The notes: generated by a model from the letters alone, not told the origin. 51,187 nt of DNA from Oxalobacteraceae bacterium (GCA_021768485.1 JAIZVZ010000018.1:1-51187), one strand, 5' to 3'; shown: positions 16,809-27,151, numbered from the stretch's first letter. A program made the numbers and translations.

Positions 16809-19679
16809 TTACTTCAGCAGATTGCCGTCCGCATCGCGGTATTCGACCGGCGCCAGCTCGAGTTTTTGCAGTTGCGGTGCGATCGTCTTTTTGTCGCCGA
16901 CCGCGATGACGATCAATTTGGCCGGATCGAGATACTTGTTGGCCGCTGCCTGCACTTCGCCGGCCGTGACTGCCGCAAAGCGCTGCGGCAGGCCGCGGTA
17001 ATAGCTCAGGCCGAGATCGTAGACAAAGATATTCGACAGCGAGGCGCCGATGCTGCGGTTGGTCTCGAACTGGCCTGGCAGCGACAGCACCTGCGAATTG
17101 CGGGCGTTGCTCAATTCGGCCGCCGGCAAAGCCTTTTCGCGCATGCCGCGCACTTCCTTGAACGTCTCAAGGACGGCCGGGCCGGTGACGTCGGTGCGCA
17201 CGCTGGCACTGATGGCAAACGGGCCGGGCAGGCGGCGGTAGGCAAAGCTCGAGCGCACGCCGTAGGTATAGCCTTTTTCTTCGCGCAAATTGGTGTTGAG
17301 GCGGCTCGTGAACAGGCCGCCGAGCGCGGCATTGAGCACTTGCAGGGCGGCGAAGTCGGGCGTCTTGCGGTCCGGGCCGACGGTAGTCACGCGCAGCGCC
17401 GTTTGCGGCGCCCCGGGCTTGTCGACCATGATCAGGCGCGCGGCGCTGGTTTGGGCGACAGCGGCGCCGGTTTGGGCCTCGGGGCCGCTGGCGGCTGAAC
17501 CGGGGGCCGCGCGCCAGCTGCCGAATTTGGCTTCGACCAGTGCCTTCAGCTCGCCCGTGTCGATATCGCCGGAGACCACCAGCGCGGCATTATTGGGCAC
17601 GTAATGCTGCCGCCAGAAAGTCTGCAGATCGCTTCTGGTGGTCGCTTTCAGGGCTTGCTCGGTGCCCAGCTCGGCATAGCCGTACGGGTGCTGCGGGCCG
17701 TACAGGGCGCCCAGCGCCAGGCGCGCGGCCACCGCCGGTGCGTTTTCGCGCACCTGGCTCAGCTCGCCTTCGCGGCTCTTGCGCTGGCGCTCCACTTCGG
17801 TTTCGGGAAAGCTCGGGTGCTGGACGACGTCGGCCAGCAGGTCGAGGGCTGCGCCGAAATTGCTTTTCAGTGCAGTCACGCCCGCATGGGATGCGTCGGC
17901 GCTCGAGCCGGTTTCGAGATCGCCGCCCAGTTGTGCGATTTCATCGGCGATCTGCGGCGCGCTGCGGCTAGTCGTGCCTTCTTCAAGCATCCGGGCCGTG
18001 AAGCTGGCCAGGCCCGATTTGGCCAGCGGATTGGCTTGCGAGCCGCTCTTGATGACCAGTTGCGCAGCGACCAGCGGCAGCCCCGGATTGTAATAATGGA
18101 GCACGGTCAGGCCGTTGGCCAGCTGGAAGGACTGGCCGACCGGCAGCGTGAACGGCTTTTGCGGTGCCGCCTTCGGCACTTTGTAGCGCCAGCGCTGGTC
18201 GGCATTCAGTGCCACGCTTTTTGCGTTCGTGTTGTTTGCCGTCGGCGGCGCTGGGGTCGGCACGTCGGGGCCGAGGTCTTGCGTGCCCGGCACGCCATAG
18301 ACGACGGCGCGCGCGTTGTTCTGCAACTGCGCCTGCATGGCGCGCTGCACGCTGGCCGGCGTCACGTTCCGGAAGCGGGCCAGGTCCTTGCCCAGGTAGC
18401 CGGGGTCGCCCAGATACTGGTTGTACTGATTGAGCTGGTTGGCCAGGCCGTAGCCGCCGACTTTTTCCAGTTGCGTCAGCAGCGCTGTTTCGATCGTGTT
18501 GCGGGCCCGTTCGACTTCTTTTTCAGTTGGACCCTGAGTGCGCATCTGCGCCAGCTCGGCATCGATTGCCGCCTCGACTTCAGGCGCGCCATGACCGGGA
18601 CGGGCGGTGACGTCGACGATGAACATCGAGGTCAGCGCGTTCGAGTTTTGCGTGGCATTGACCTCTTGCGCAATCTGTTTGTCGTAGACCAGGCTCTTGT
18701 ACAGCCGGCTCGATTTGCCGCCGGCCAGGATTTGCGCGGCGACCGCCAGGTCGGCATCGCCGGCCGCATAGGCTTTCGAGGTCAGCCAGCCCATGAAAAC
18801 ACGCGGCAATTCGACGCGGTCGGCGACGATCTGGCGCCGCTCCGTGGTGATGAGCGGTACCGGCACTTCGGGTTTCGGCACGGCCGCGCCGCGCTTGAAG
18901 CTGCCGAAATATTTGGCGACCAGAGTCTTGGTCCTGGCCTTGTCGATATCGCCGACGATCACCAGGCTGGCGTTGTTGGGGCGGTAGTATTCGGTGAAAA
19001 AGTGGCGGATATCGGCCAGCTTGGCCGACTGGATGTCGGCGTGCGAGCCGATCACGCTGGCATAGTATGGGTGCGTCTTCGGGAACAGCTGGTGGTAGAG
19101 CGCTTCTTCGACGATGCCGTAGGGGCGGTTCTCGAAACTCTGGCGGCGCTCGTTGCGCACGACGTCTTGCTGGTTGCTCAGGGCCGTCTGGTCGAGCACG
19201 TCGAGCAGGTAGCCCATGCGGTCCGAATGCGTCCACAGCGCCAGTTCAAGCTGGTTTGACGGCACCGTGTCGAAATAATTGGTGCGGTCGAAATCGGTGC
19301 TGCCGTTGGAATCGGTGGCGCCGGCGCCTTCCAGCAGTTTGTCGGCCAGGCCGCGCGGCACATGCCGGGTGGCGGCAAACATCATGTGTTCGAACAGATG
19401 GGCGAAGCCGGTCAGGCCCGGCGCTTCATTGGCCGGCCCGACGTGATACCAGAGGTTGACGGCGGCGATCGGCAGGGTATGGTTTTCGACCAGTATCACG
19501 TCGAGGCCGTTCGGCAGCGTATATTTTTCATAAGCGATTTTTGGCGCGGCAAAAGAGCCCGCCTGCGCGCTGCCGGCCACCGGCCTTGCCGGCGGCGCGG
19601 CCAGCGCGGCACTGCTATACAGGCTGCCATACAGGCCGGCCAGCAGGGTGGGGAGCAGCAGGTGTTTGAAGATGGTCAT
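16809..19679 (-). CDS. M16 family zinc metallopeptidase, two lobes fused
   Basis: 956 aa from ATG 19679 (MTIFKHLLLPTLL), which begins a clear signal peptide (about 1-28, ending SAALAA). The frame continues upstream only through a tandem repeat. The N-terminal lobe has the inverted zinc motif HLFEH (94-98) and a downstream NERRQSFENRPYG helix that supplies the third ligand. The second lobe (from about residue 490) keeps the M16 fold (FQLANGLTVL, NAALVVSGDID, EEKGYTYGVRSSF with the Arg-Tyr pair) but lacks HxxEH, so it is the structural half. Many bacteria encode these lobes as two adjacent genes; here they are one chain. Predicted periplasmic peptide-degrading protease. Confidence 0.92.
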   Translation of the reverse strand: MTIFKHLLLPTLLAGLYGSLYSSAALAAPPARPVAGSAQAGSFAAPKIAYEKYTLPNGLDVILVENHTLPIAAVNLWYHVGPANEAPGLTGFAHLFEHMMFAATRHVPRGLADKLLEGAGATDSNGSTDFDRTNYFDTVPSNQLELALWTHSDRMGYLLDVLDQTALSNQQDVVRNERRQSFENRPYGIVEEALYHQLFPKTHPYYASVIGSHADIQSAKLADIRHFFTEYYRPNNASLVIVGDIDKARTKTLVAKYFGSFKRGAAVPKPEVPVPLITTERRQIVADRVELPRVFMGWLTSKAYAAGDADLAVAAQILAGGKSSRLYKSLVYDKQIAQEVNATQNSNALTSMFIVDVTARPGHGAPEVEAAIDAELAQMRTQGPTEKEVERARNTIETALLTQLEKVGGYGLANQLNQYNQYLGDPGYLGKDLARFRNVTPASVQRAMQAQLQNNARAVVYGVPGTQDLGPDVPTPAPPTANNTNAKSVALNADQRWRYKVPKAAPQKPFTLPVGQSFQLANGLTVLHYYNPGLPLVAAQLVIKSGSQANPLAKSGLASFTARMLEEGTTSRSAPQIADEIAQLGGDLETGSSADASHAGVTALKSNFGAALDLLADVVQHPSFPETEVERQRKSREGELSQVRENAPAVAARLALGALYGPQHPYGYAELGTEQALKATTRSDLQTFWRQHYVPNNAALVVSGDIDTGELKALVEAKFGSWRAAPGSAASGPEAQTGAAVAQTSAARLIMVDKPGAPQTALRVTTVGPDRKTPDFAALQVLNAALGGLFTSRLNTNLREEKGYTYGVRSSFAYRRLPGPFAISASVRTDVTGPAVLETFKEVRGMREKALPAAELSNARNSQVLSLPGQFETNRSIGASLSNIFVYDLGLSYYRGLPQRFAAVTAGEVQAAANKYLDPAKLIVIAVGDKKTIAPQLQKLELAPVEYRDADGNLLK

Positions 19680-19733
19680 CGTGGGATCCCGGTTTGGTTT
19701 TATTGGCGGATGCGTGAAGACATTATTATGCGC

Positions 19734-19781
19734 CAACTTATATGCCACCTTACATGTCACCTTACATGCCACCTTACATGC
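19734..19781. repeat. 12-bp tandem repeat upstream of the M16 gene
   Basis: Three near-perfect 12-bp units (ACCTTACATGYC) at 19746-19781, preceded by one diverged unit (about 19734-19745). They lie 55-100 bases upstream of the M16 start, in its leader or promoter, and encode nothing credible. Confidence 0.8.
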
Positions 19782-20202
19782 CGGCATATACGTCTGCCGC
19801 CACGGCGCTGTCGGCGCGACAGATATAGTCGGTAGAGTTCAAAATGTAACTATTGGTATTGATCGCCTCTGCGCACGCCGCGCCTGACAGCGGCAAGGCC
19901 CGCTGTACCACGGTGCCCCGGCTGCCGCGGCGTCAGGCGCTGGCGGCGCATTGCGTGGCCCGCAAAAATTGATGCGGAACTTTAATTTTTATTCGGCAAC
20001 AAAAAGCCGAACAATTTGGTTATCATGTGGTATTGATCGTGCTACCGGCATTACCGCCAATACTGCATTGCGTATGGCGGCCGACCTCGCCGCCGACATC
20101 GCTGCCAAGATGGCAGCCGTCACGCCGCTGGACGTTCAGGGCCGGCTTGCGTCCGCAGTGATGCCAGCTCCCGCATTGTTGTTCAGACATGGAGTCAACG
20201 TA
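19782..20202. other. divergent promoter region between M16 and GGDEF genes
   Basis: About 420 bases. An open frame in register with the GGDEF gene extends back to 19951, but its predicted N-terminus shows no domain and lacks a ribosome binding site, so I treat it as leader. AT-rich stretches near 19975-20030 are the best promoter candidates. Confidence 0.4.
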
Positions 20203-22029
20203 GTGCCAGCCAAGTCGCAACTCGACAAATCCGCCATCGACCGCATCAATTTGCAGGGCCTGGCATGCCTGATGTCCAACCGCCAGGAAGGCCGGCGCCT
20301 GAGCCAGATGGCCCTGGCCGCCGCCGCTGCACTGTCGTACGAGCGCGGCCAGGCGTATGCCCGCCTGAATGAATTGTCGCTGCTGTTCTACGATGATGCC
20401 GTTGATGACGCCGAACGTCTGTGCCTGCCGCTGGCCGATTATTTTCATGCGCAGGCCGATGCCGAAGGCGAGATGTCGGCGCGGGTTTTCCTGGGCGCGA
20501 TCGCCAGCCGGCGCGGCCAGTTCGAACTCTCGGAGCAGCATTTCGACCGCGCCCGCGCGCTGGCCGGCCAGATTCCCGATTCGCTTTACAAGTTTGCGTT
20601 ATACAGCCGGATCGGGATCGATGCGCTCGGCCGCGGCGACGCGCGTGCCGCACCACGTAATTTTCTGCTGGCGCTGGACATGGCCGAGCGTTTCGGCACC
20701 GCCGCCCACCGCATCAACAGCCTGTCCAATCTGGCCTCGAGCCAGCACGATCTGGGTAACGACGAAGATGCAATCCCTCTGCTGACCGAAGCGCTGGAGA
20801 TCATCGACAGCGACCGCGTCGATCACTTGCGGCCTTTGGTGTCGTCGAATCTGGCGATGTGCTATCTGTTTAGCGGCAAGCCGGCGCGCGCGCTGGAACT
20901 GGTCACGCCTTATGTCGAGGCGCCGGTCGATGCGCTGGCGGTCAGGGCTTTCGTCTTTTGCCTGGCTGCCCATGCCCTGATTTTGCTCGGCGAATATGCG
21001 CGTGCCGATCTCGTGTTGAGTCAGGCCCAGGATTTTGCGAGGGCTGGTGCCGACTATGAAGAGCAGATGCATGGCTGGCTCGTGCGCGGCATGCTCGAAT
21101 TCGCGCTCGGTAATTCCAAGCAAGCCTTGACGGCGCTGGAAACGGCGCACGATCTGCTCAGCTATACGCGCAATCCGTTTTATCAGCAGCAGATTTTCAA
21201 GGGCCTGGCCAATATCTGCGCCCACCTCGGCAACTGGAAAAAAGCTTACGACCATCTGCAGCAATACCAGAGCTATTCCGAGGCGCACAGCAAGTCGGCG
21301 CGCGATTCGCGGGTCTTGATGCGCAATCTCGAAAAGGAGATGAAAAGCGTCAAGGAAGAGCGCGACCGTGCCCTCGAACTGCAGGCTGCCCGCGAATCGG
21401 AAAACCAGAAGCTCGAGACCCTCAACAAGGAGCTGGCGCACCAAATCCATCATGTCAATTCGCTGCAGACCACGCTCAAGGAGCAGGCGATCCGCGACCA
21501 TTTGACGGGGCTGTACAACCGGCGCCATTTCGAGACTTGCCTGAATGCGTTTTTGCACGAAGCGGCCGATCAATTCCCGATTACCGTAGCCATCATCGAT
21601 CTCGATTTGTTCAAGAGCGTCAACGATACCTATGGCCATAATTTCGGCGATGAAGTGCTGATCCAGTTTTCGCGCATGATCGACCGCCAGCTGCGCGGCA
21701 GCGACATGATTTGCCGTTATGGCGGCGAGGAATTTTGCCTGTTGCTGCGCGAAGCCGATGCCGAGACCGCCAGCAAGAAACTGGCCGGGATGGCTGCCAT
21801 GTACCGTGAGCTGGTCATCACGCAGGGGCCGCACCGGCTCAGCGACTGCACTTTTTCGGTCGGAATTGCCGAGTATCCGCGCCATGGCGCCACGCGCCAC
21901 GAATTATTGATGCGCGCCGATACCGCCCTGTATGCGGCCAAGATGGCCGGGCGCAACCGCATCAGAATCGCCGCCGAAGAGCTGCCGGCGGCAGCGCAGT
22001 CAGGCCCGGGGCAACAGGCGCGCGCCTGA
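20203..22029 (+). CDS. diguanylate cyclase with N-terminal TPR-like repeats
   Basis: 608 aa from GTG 20203, chosen because GGAG (20191-20194) lies 8 nt upstream; an in-frame ATG at 20161 and others back to 19951 lack an RBS. Residues about 20-370 are helical TPR-like repeats (SRRGQFELSEQHFDRA, DLGNDEDAIPLLTEALE, LGNWKKAYDHL). A charged coiled coil follows (KEMKSVKEERDRALELQ region), then a GGDEF domain with active-site GGEEF at 507-511. The inhibitory RxxD site is present (RGSD, five residues before GGEEF), so product feedback is expected. Makes c-di-GMP in the cytoplasm. No membrane span, so the TPR region probably binds a protein partner. Confidence 0.92.
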   Translation: MPAKSQLDKSAIDRINLQGLACLMSNRQEGRRLSQMALAAAAALSYERGQAYARLNELSLLFYDDAVDDAERLCLPLADYFHAQADAEGEMSARVFLGAIASRRGQFELSEQHFDRARALAGQIPDSLYKFALYSRIGIDALGRGDARAAPRNFLLALDMAERFGTAAHRINSLSNLASSQHDLGNDEDAIPLLTEALEIIDSDRVDHLRPLVSSNLAMCYLFSGKPARALELVTPYVEAPVDALAVRAFVFCLAAHALILLGEYARADLVLSQAQDFARAGADYEEQMHGWLVRGMLEFALGNSKQALTALETAHDLLSYTRNPFYQQQIFKGLANICAHLGNWKKAYDHLQQYQSYSEAHSKSARDSRVLMRNLEKEMKSVKEERDRALELQAARESENQKLETLNKELAHQIHHVNSLQTTLKEQAIRDHLTGLYNRRHFETCLNAFLHEAADQFPITVAIIDLDLFKSVNDTYGHNFGDEVLIQFSRMIDRQLRGSDMICRYGGEEFCLLLREADAETASKKLAGMAAMYRELVITQGPHRLSDCTFSVGIAEYPRHGATRHELLMRADTALYAAKMAGRNRIRIAAEELPAAAQSGPGQQARA

Positions 22030-22055
22030 TGCGGGCTGCGGCCGATTTTGCCGTT

Positions 22056-22544
22056 TTAATTTTCAGCGAGAAAACGCAGCAAGCCTTTCAGCGCATGGCG
22101 CACGGTCTGCGCGCGCACGGCCTGGCGGTCGCCGGCAAACACCAGCCGCTCGGTATAGGTCGTGCGGCCGTTGGCCCAGGCAAAGCAGACGGTGCCGACC
22201 GGCTTGCCCGGCACCGCGCCGCTCGGCCCGGCGATGCCGGTGGTGGCCAGTGCCACATGGGCATTGCTGTTGCGCAGGGCGCCTTCGGTCATGGCGGCCG
22301 CCACCTCTTCGCTGACGGTGCCCAGTTGTGCGATCAGTGCGGCCGGCACTTCCAGTAATTCGGTCTTGGATGCATTGGAATAGGTGATGAAGCCGCAGTC
22401 GAACCAGTCCGACGAGCCGGCGATATCGGTCACGGCTTCGGCCACGCCGCCGCCCGTACATGATTCGGCGGTGACCAGAAACTGGCCTCTGGCCTGCAAG
22501 GCGCTGCCTGCCTGGCGCGCCAAGTCGATGATTTCTGCTTTCAT
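22056..22544 (-). CDS. pncC: nicotinamide-nucleotide amidohydrolase (PncC/CinA C-terminal type)
   Basis: 162 aa. ATG 22544 has GGAG (22549-22552) on the reverse strand. Family signatures: LVTAESCTGGGVAEAVTDIAGSS near the N-terminus with the catalytic Ser, SNASKTELLEV, and the ATTGIAGPSGAVPGKPVGTVCFAW segment. Deamidates NMN to nicotinate mononucleotide in pyridine nucleotide salvage. It is the stand-alone CinA_C form without the N-terminal CinA half. The gene follows pgpA and thiL on the same strand, giving a thiL-pgpA-pncC run common in betaproteobacteria. Confidence 0.94.
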   Translation of the reverse strand: MKAEIIDLARQAGSALQARGQFLVTAESCTGGGVAEAVTDIAGSSDWFDCGFITYSNASKTELLEVPAALIAQLGTVSEEVAAAMTEGALRNSNAHVALATTGIAGPSGAVPGKPVGTVCFAWANGRTTYTERLVFAGDRQAVRAQTVRHALKGLLRFLAEN

Positions 22545-22639
22545 GATGGTCTCCGCGGCTGTCGTCATGACGCTTACTTTACACGTTTTTCCCTGATTTT
22601 TCCCCGCTTTTCCCTCATGTCCTTGCCAAGCTTTGCAAA

Positions 22640-23185
22640 TTACCATGCGCGCCATGCGGCAAACAGCAGCAAGGTATAAAAGGCGGCCACGATATCGTCC
22701 CACATGACGCCGAAACCGCCCTTGACATGCTGGTCGAAATAGCGGATCGGCTGCGGCTTGAGCATGTCGAATACGCGGAACCAGAAAAACGCCCAGCACT
22801 GGGTCGTGAAATCGGCCGGCATCAAAAACACCAGCACCAGCCAGATGGCGATGATTTCATCCCAGACCATGCTGCCGTGGTCTTCGACCCCGAGATCGCG
22901 GCCGGTGCGGGCGCAGCTCCAGATGCCGAGCACAAAGCCGGCACCGATCAGCAGCGCCCATACCTGGGGCGTGAAGACGGCCGGCCAGCGCGCCGTGCAT
23001 AGCGCATAGACGAGCCAGCCGAACAGGGTGCCGGCAGTGCCGGGCATGACCGGCGACAGGCCGCTGCCGAAGCCTTGCGCGATCACGTGGCTGGGGTGGC
23101 TGCACATGAAGCGTGCCGTTGGCCGCACAAGCGGGCGCCCTGTCGGCCGTGCAGTTGCCGGGCCGGTATCGGGAGCGGTGCTCAT
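22640..23185 (-). CDS. pgpA: phosphatidylglycerophosphatase A
   Basis: 181 aa. Dephosphorylates phosphatidylglycerophosphate in phosphatidylglycerol synthesis at the inner membrane. Family motifs: GFGSGLSPVMPGTAGTLFG near residue 38, DHGSMVWDEIIAIW in the middle and FRVFDMLKPQPI, with several spans. The first 30 or so residues (Thr/Pro/Arg-rich) exceed the usual family start; an internal Met at residue 27 is an alternative. The start overlaps the stop of thiL by 4 nt (ATGA), indicating coupling. Confidence 0.94.
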   Translation of the reverse strand: MSTAPDTGPATARPTGRPLVRPTARFMCSHPSHVIAQGFGSGLSPVMPGTAGTLFGWLVYALCTARWPAVFTPQVWALLIGAGFVLGIWSCARTGRDLGVEDHGSMVWDEIIAIWLVLVFLMPADFTTQCWAFFWFRVFDMLKPQPIRYFDQHVKGGFGVMWDDIVAAFYTLLLFAAWRAW

Positions 23186-24162
23186 GCGGTTCTGAAATGG
23201 TCGAACGAAGTCAGCGCCAGATCGACGGCGGCGCCATCGGCGTCGACGATGCGCAAGCCCGGCTCGGCTTCGATGCGGCCGATGCGGGTGACTGTCGTGG
23301 CGGCCTGCTGCGCCAGTTGCACGATGCGTTCACGGGCGGCCGGTTCGGCTGTAAAGCACAACTCATAATCGTCGCCGCCGGCCAGGCCGAAGCGGCGCCG
23401 CAAGGCGCGCGGCCAGCTGGCCAGATCGGGACCGGCCGGCAGGCTGTCGCAATCGACGCTGGCGCCGACACCCGAGCGCTGCAGGATGTGGCGCAGATCG
23501 CCGGCCAGGCCGTCGGAAATGTCGATTGCCGCGCGTGCCGTGCCGGCCAGCGCCATGCCGAGCTCGACCCGCGGGGTCGGCGCATGCATGCGGTTGGCGC
23601 AAGCGTCGGCCAGCGGCGTGTCGAAGGCGAATTCCTGGCGGTAAAAAGCCAGCGCCAGGCGCGCATCGCCGACCGTTCCCGAGACCCAGATATCGTCGCC
23701 GGCGCGGGCGGCATCGCGCCGCAGCGCCGTGCCCGGCGACAATTCGCCAAATACCGTGATGCAGATGGTCAGCGGGCCTTTGGTGGTGTCGCCGCCGATC
23801 AGCGTGCAGCCGTGGCGGTCGGCCAGCGCGAACAAGCCTTTGGAAAACTCGGCCAGCCACGGCCGCTGCGCCTCGGGCATGGCCAGCGCCAGCGTGAAGG
23901 CAAGCGGTCTGGCGCCCATGGCGGCGAGATCGGACAGATTGACGGCCAGGCATTTATGGCCGAGCTGGCAAGCATCGGCGCCCGGCAAAAAATGCCGGCC
24001 TTCGACCAGCATGTCGGACGAAATTGCCATTTGCATGCCGGGCGTGGGCGTGAGCAGGGCGCAATCGTCGCCGATGCCAAGCGCGACCGCCGGCGCGGAC
24101 TCGGCGCGGGTCCGCGCCGGACGCGTAAAATATTCTGTAATTAAGTCAAATTCGGATAGCAT
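23182..24162 (-). CDS. thiL: thiamine-monophosphate kinase
   Basis: 326 aa from ATG 24162 (MLSEFDLITEYF); the frame extends 12 codons further but this start matches the family. Phosphorylates thiamine monophosphate to the diphosphate cofactor. Motifs: GIGDDCALL (Mg/ATP-binding acidic residues), SDMLVEGRHF, NLSDLAAMGARP, TLIGGDTTKGPL and DISDGLAGDLRHIL. First gene of the thiL-pgpA-pncC run. Confidence 0.95.
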   Translation of the reverse strand: MLSEFDLITEYFTRPARTRAESAPAVALGIGDDCALLTPTPGMQMAISSDMLVEGRHFLPGADACQLGHKCLAVNLSDLAAMGARPLAFTLALAMPEAQRPWLAEFSKGLFALADRHGCTLIGGDTTKGPLTICITVFGELSPGTALRRDAARAGDDIWVSGTVGDARLALAFYRQEFAFDTPLADACANRMHAPTPRVELGMALAGTARAAIDISDGLAGDLRHILQRSGVGASVDCDSLPAGPDLASWPRALRRRFGLAGGDDYELCFTAEPAARERIVQLAQQAATTVTRIGRIEAEPGLRIVDADGAAVDLALTSFDHFRTA

Positions 24163-24506
24163 GGCGCGATTGTACCAATGAAAAGGCGCGCCAAGCATTT
24201 TGGATTATTGATTGCCGGCGCGATTCGATGTGCGCATGCGGCATGCGATCATGGATGCGCTCAGCCGGGCGACGGGCGGCGTTCTCTTGGGCGCGAGTCC
24301 TTAATCGAGGTGATTGCATGCATGCAAGATACGCTGCTGGCGCTCATGCTGCTTTGGCGTGCCGTTGTAATTTATTCAGATTTTCGTCTTAATTCCCTAT
24401 TAAATTTGTAGGACATTCAAAAAACGAGGCCAAACACGATGGGAGCGCGCCCGCCGGTCTGATAGACTGTCGGTTTTTTCGCATTATAAAAATAGGAAGT
24501 TGTTAT
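24163..24506. other. intergenic region between thiL and maeB
   Basis: Divergent promoter region. Non-coding apart from a short chance frame (24178-24411). An AT-rich CATTATAAAAAT block (about 24483-24494) directly before the maeB RBS is the only promoter-like feature seen. Confidence 0.4.
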
Positions 24507-26819
24507 ATGGACAAGTCATCGGACCCAAAAGAAGAAGTACGCTTGCAATTACGGCGGGCCGCCCTCGAGTATCATGAATTCCCGACGCCGGGCAAGGTCT
24601 GCGTCATGCCGACCAAGCAGTTGACCAATCAGCGCGATCTGGCTCTGGCTTATACGCCGGGCGTGGCGGCGCCGTGTCTGGAGATCGTCGACGATCCTGC
24701 CAATGCCTTCAAATATACGGGGCGCGGCAATCTGGTGGCGGTGATCACCAATGGTACGGCGGTGCTTGGTTTGGGGAATATCGGTGCGCTGGCCAGCAAG
24801 CCGGTGATGGAGGGGAAGGCGGTCTTGTTCAAGAAATTTGCCGGCATCAATGTCTTTGATATCGAAATCAATGAACAAGATCCCGATAAATTGTGTGACA
24901 TTATCGCTTCGCTTGAACCGACTTTTGGCGGCATCAATCTGGAAGATATCAAGGCGCCGGAGTGTTTTGAAATCGAGCGCAAATTGCGCGACCGGATGAA
25001 AATCCCGGTATTTCATGACGACCAGCACGGCACGGCCATCATTGTCGGCGCAGCCATGCTTAACGGCATAAAAGTCGTCGGCAAAAAGGTCAACGAATGC
25101 AAGCTGGTGGTCTCGGGCGCCGGCGCTGCCGCCTTGGCCTGCCTCGATTTGCTGGTCGACTTGGGCTTCCCTCTTGAAAACATTTTCGTGACCGATCTGG
25201 CCGGCGTGGTCTATGAAGGCCGGGTCGAGCTGATGGATCCCGATAAAGCGCGTTTTGCGCAAAAGACAAGTGCCCGCACCCTGGCCGAAGTCATTCCGGG
25301 GGCCGACATTTTCCTCGGCCTGTCGGCCGGCGGCGTACTCAAGCCGGACATGGTCAAGGCCATGGCCGACAGGCCTTTGATCATGGCGCTGGCCAATCCG
25401 ACGCCGGAAATCCTGCCCGAAGAAGTGCGCGCGATCCGCAGCGATGCCGTCATCGCCACCGGGCGTTCGGACTATCCGAACCAGGTCAACAACGTGTTGT
25501 GCTTCCCGTATATTTTCCGCGGCGCCCTCGATTGCGGCGCCACCACCATCACGCGCGAAATGGAAATCGCCACCGTGCATGCGATTGCCGAACTGGCGCA
25601 GGCCGAGCAGTCCGATGTGGTAGCAACGACATACGGCATCGACAACCTGGCCTTTGGTCCGGAATATCTGATCCCGATGCCTTTCGATCCGCGCCTGCTG
25701 ATCAAGATTGCGCCGGCAGTGGCCAATGCCGCCTTCCAGTCCGGCGTGGCGACGCGCCCGATCACCGATCTGCAAGCGTATGCCGATAAATTGCTGCAGT
25801 TTGTCTATCGCAGCGGCACCTTCATGAAACCTTTGTTCGAGGTCGCCAAAAAGGCGTCGGATGCCAAGAAGCGCATCGTCTACGCCGAAGGCGAGGAAGA
25901 GCGTGTCTTGCGCGCCGTGCAAGTGGTGGTCGATGAAAACCTGGCCTGTCCGATTCTGGTCGGCCGCCCCGACGTCCTCAATCAGCGCATCGAGAAATTC
26001 GGTTTGCGCCTGAAGGCCGGTGTGCATTTTGAAGTGATCAATCCGGACTCCGATCCGCGCTATCGCGCTTACTGGAGCGAGTACCACAAGATGACGCGCC
26101 GCCGCGGCGTCACCGAGCAGTTCGCCAAGCTCGAAATGCATCGCCGCCATACGCTGATCGGCGCCATGATGGTCCATATGGGCGACGCCGACGGCATGAT
26201 TTGCGGCACCTTCGGTGCGACCGACCTGCATCTGCAGTATATCGACCATGTGCTTGGCAAGCGTCCCGGTGCCAATGTCTATGCGGCGATGAATACCCTG
26301 ATCCTGCCGGAACGGCATCTGGCGCTCGTCGATACCCATGTCAATGAAAACCCGAACGCCGAACAGATCGCCGAGATCACGATCATGGCGGCCGAGGAAA
26401 TGCGCCGCTTTGGCCTGTCGCCACGCGTGGCCTTGCTGTCGCACTCCAATTTCGGCTCGTCCGACAGTGAGTCGGCGAAAAAGATGCGCGCGGCGCTGGC
26501 CATCATCCAGCGCGACGCGCCCGGCCTGGAAGTGGATGGCGAGATGCACGGCGATGCCGCCTTGTGCACCAGTTTGCGCGAAAGCCTGGTGCCCGATTCG
26601 CCGCTCAAGGGTGATGCCAATCTGCTGGTGATGCCGAATATCGACGCTGCCAACATTGCCTACAACCTGTTGAAAACGGCTGCCGGCAACGGTTTTGCGA
26701 TCGGTCCGGTCCTGCTCGGCTGCGCCAAGCCTGTACATATCCTGACGCCGTCGGCAACTGTCCGCCGCATTGTCAATATGACAGCTTTGTGTGTCGTCGA
26801 CAGCGTCTCGCAACGCTAG
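24507..26819 (+). CDS. maeB: NADP-dependent malic enzyme with C-terminal phosphotransacetylase-like domain
   Basis: 770 aa. ATG 24507 has AGGAAG upstream. Residues 1 to about 430 form the malic enzyme ([71 protein letters not shown]), decarboxylating malate to pyruvate with NADPH. Residues about 440-770 resemble phosphotransacetylase ([44 protein letters not shown]). In characterised MaeB this half is regulatory, sensing acetyl-CoA, rather than catalytic. Monocistronic, with a strong terminator after it. Confidence 0.96.
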   Translation: MDKSSDPKEEVRLQLRRAALEYHEFPTPGKVCVMPTKQLTNQRDLALAYTPGVAAPCLEIVDDPANAFKYTGRGNLVAVITNGTAVLGLGNIGALASKPVMEGKAVLFKKFAGINVFDIEINEQDPDKLCDIIASLEPTFGGINLEDIKAPECFEIERKLRDRMKIPVFHDDQHGTAIIVGAAMLNGIKVVGKKVNECKLVVSGAGAAALACLDLLVDLGFPLENIFVTDLAGVVYEGRVELMDPDKARFAQKTSARTLAEVIPGADIFLGLSAGGVLKPDMVKAMADRPLIMALANPTPEILPEEVRAIRSDAVIATGRSDYPNQVNNVLCFPYIFRGALDCGATTITREMEIATVHAIAELAQAEQSDVVATTYGIDNLAFGPEYLIPMPFDPRLLIKIAPAVANAAFQSGVATRPITDLQAYADKLLQFVYRSGTFMKPLFEVAKKASDAKKRIVYAEGEEERVLRAVQVVVDENLACPILVGRPDVLNQRIEKFGLRLKAGVHFEVINPDSDPRYRAYWSEYHKMTRRRGVTEQFAKLEMHRRHTLIGAMMVHMGDADGMICGTFGATDLHLQYIDHVLGKRPGANVYAAMNTLILPERHLALVDTHVNENPNAEQIAEITIMAAEEMRRFGLSPRVALLSHSNFGSSDSESAKKMRAALAIIQRDAPGLEVDGEMHGDAALCTSLRESLVPDSPLKGDANLLVMPNIDAANIAYNLLKTAAGNGFAIGPVLLGCAKPVHILTPSATVRRIVNMTALCVVDSVSQR

Positions 26820-26836
26820 GTTTTGGTATTTTCTGC

Positions 26837-26871
26837 AAAAAAGGACGGGCTGCTGCCCGTCCTTTTTTTTG
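26837..26871 (+). terminator. intrinsic terminator of maeB
   Basis: A 10-bp stem (AAGGACGGGC / GCCCGTCCTT) with a 4-nt loop, preceded by an A-run and followed by T8, 20 bases after the maeB stop. Confidence 0.94.
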
Positions 26872-27151
26872 TGTATGAGTAAAAATTAGCTGGACAAAAA
26901 GACTGATAAGAGTATGACTATACAATTATCAGCATCATATTGTTTGCCACATCGCACAGCGTTGTTGTTTTTGCTAAAAAGTCTAGGCATGATGTGTTAA
27001 TGTATTGTTTCCTCTTTTTTAAAATGTAACAAGATGTGATAATTGTATGAGGAAGTTTGTTATCAAGAGAGGGGGTTCGCTCTCTGCTATAATGAATTGT
27101 TGTCGAAATGCATTTATTTTTTGAGTCTCGGCTATTACGTTCTGGAAAACA
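26872..27151. promoter_or_regulatory. AT-rich promoter region of the manC-gmd-rmd cluster
   Basis: 280 AT-rich bases with no gene. A perfect TATAAT (27088-27093) lies 58 bases before the manC ATG. Directly upstream is an inverted repeat AGAGAG ... CTCTCT (27066-27071 and 27080-27085) in the -10/-35 spacer area, a possible operator. No good -35 hexamer is seen, so an activator may be needed. Confidence 0.5.

Noticed and set aside
17604-19259. 551-codon forward frame opposite the M16 gene
   Set aside because: Antisense shadow; composition typical of reverse reading of GC-rich coding DNA.
24549-26813. 754-codon reverse open frame opposite maeB
   Set aside because: Antisense shadow of a well-conserved malic enzyme gene with no recognisable domain.
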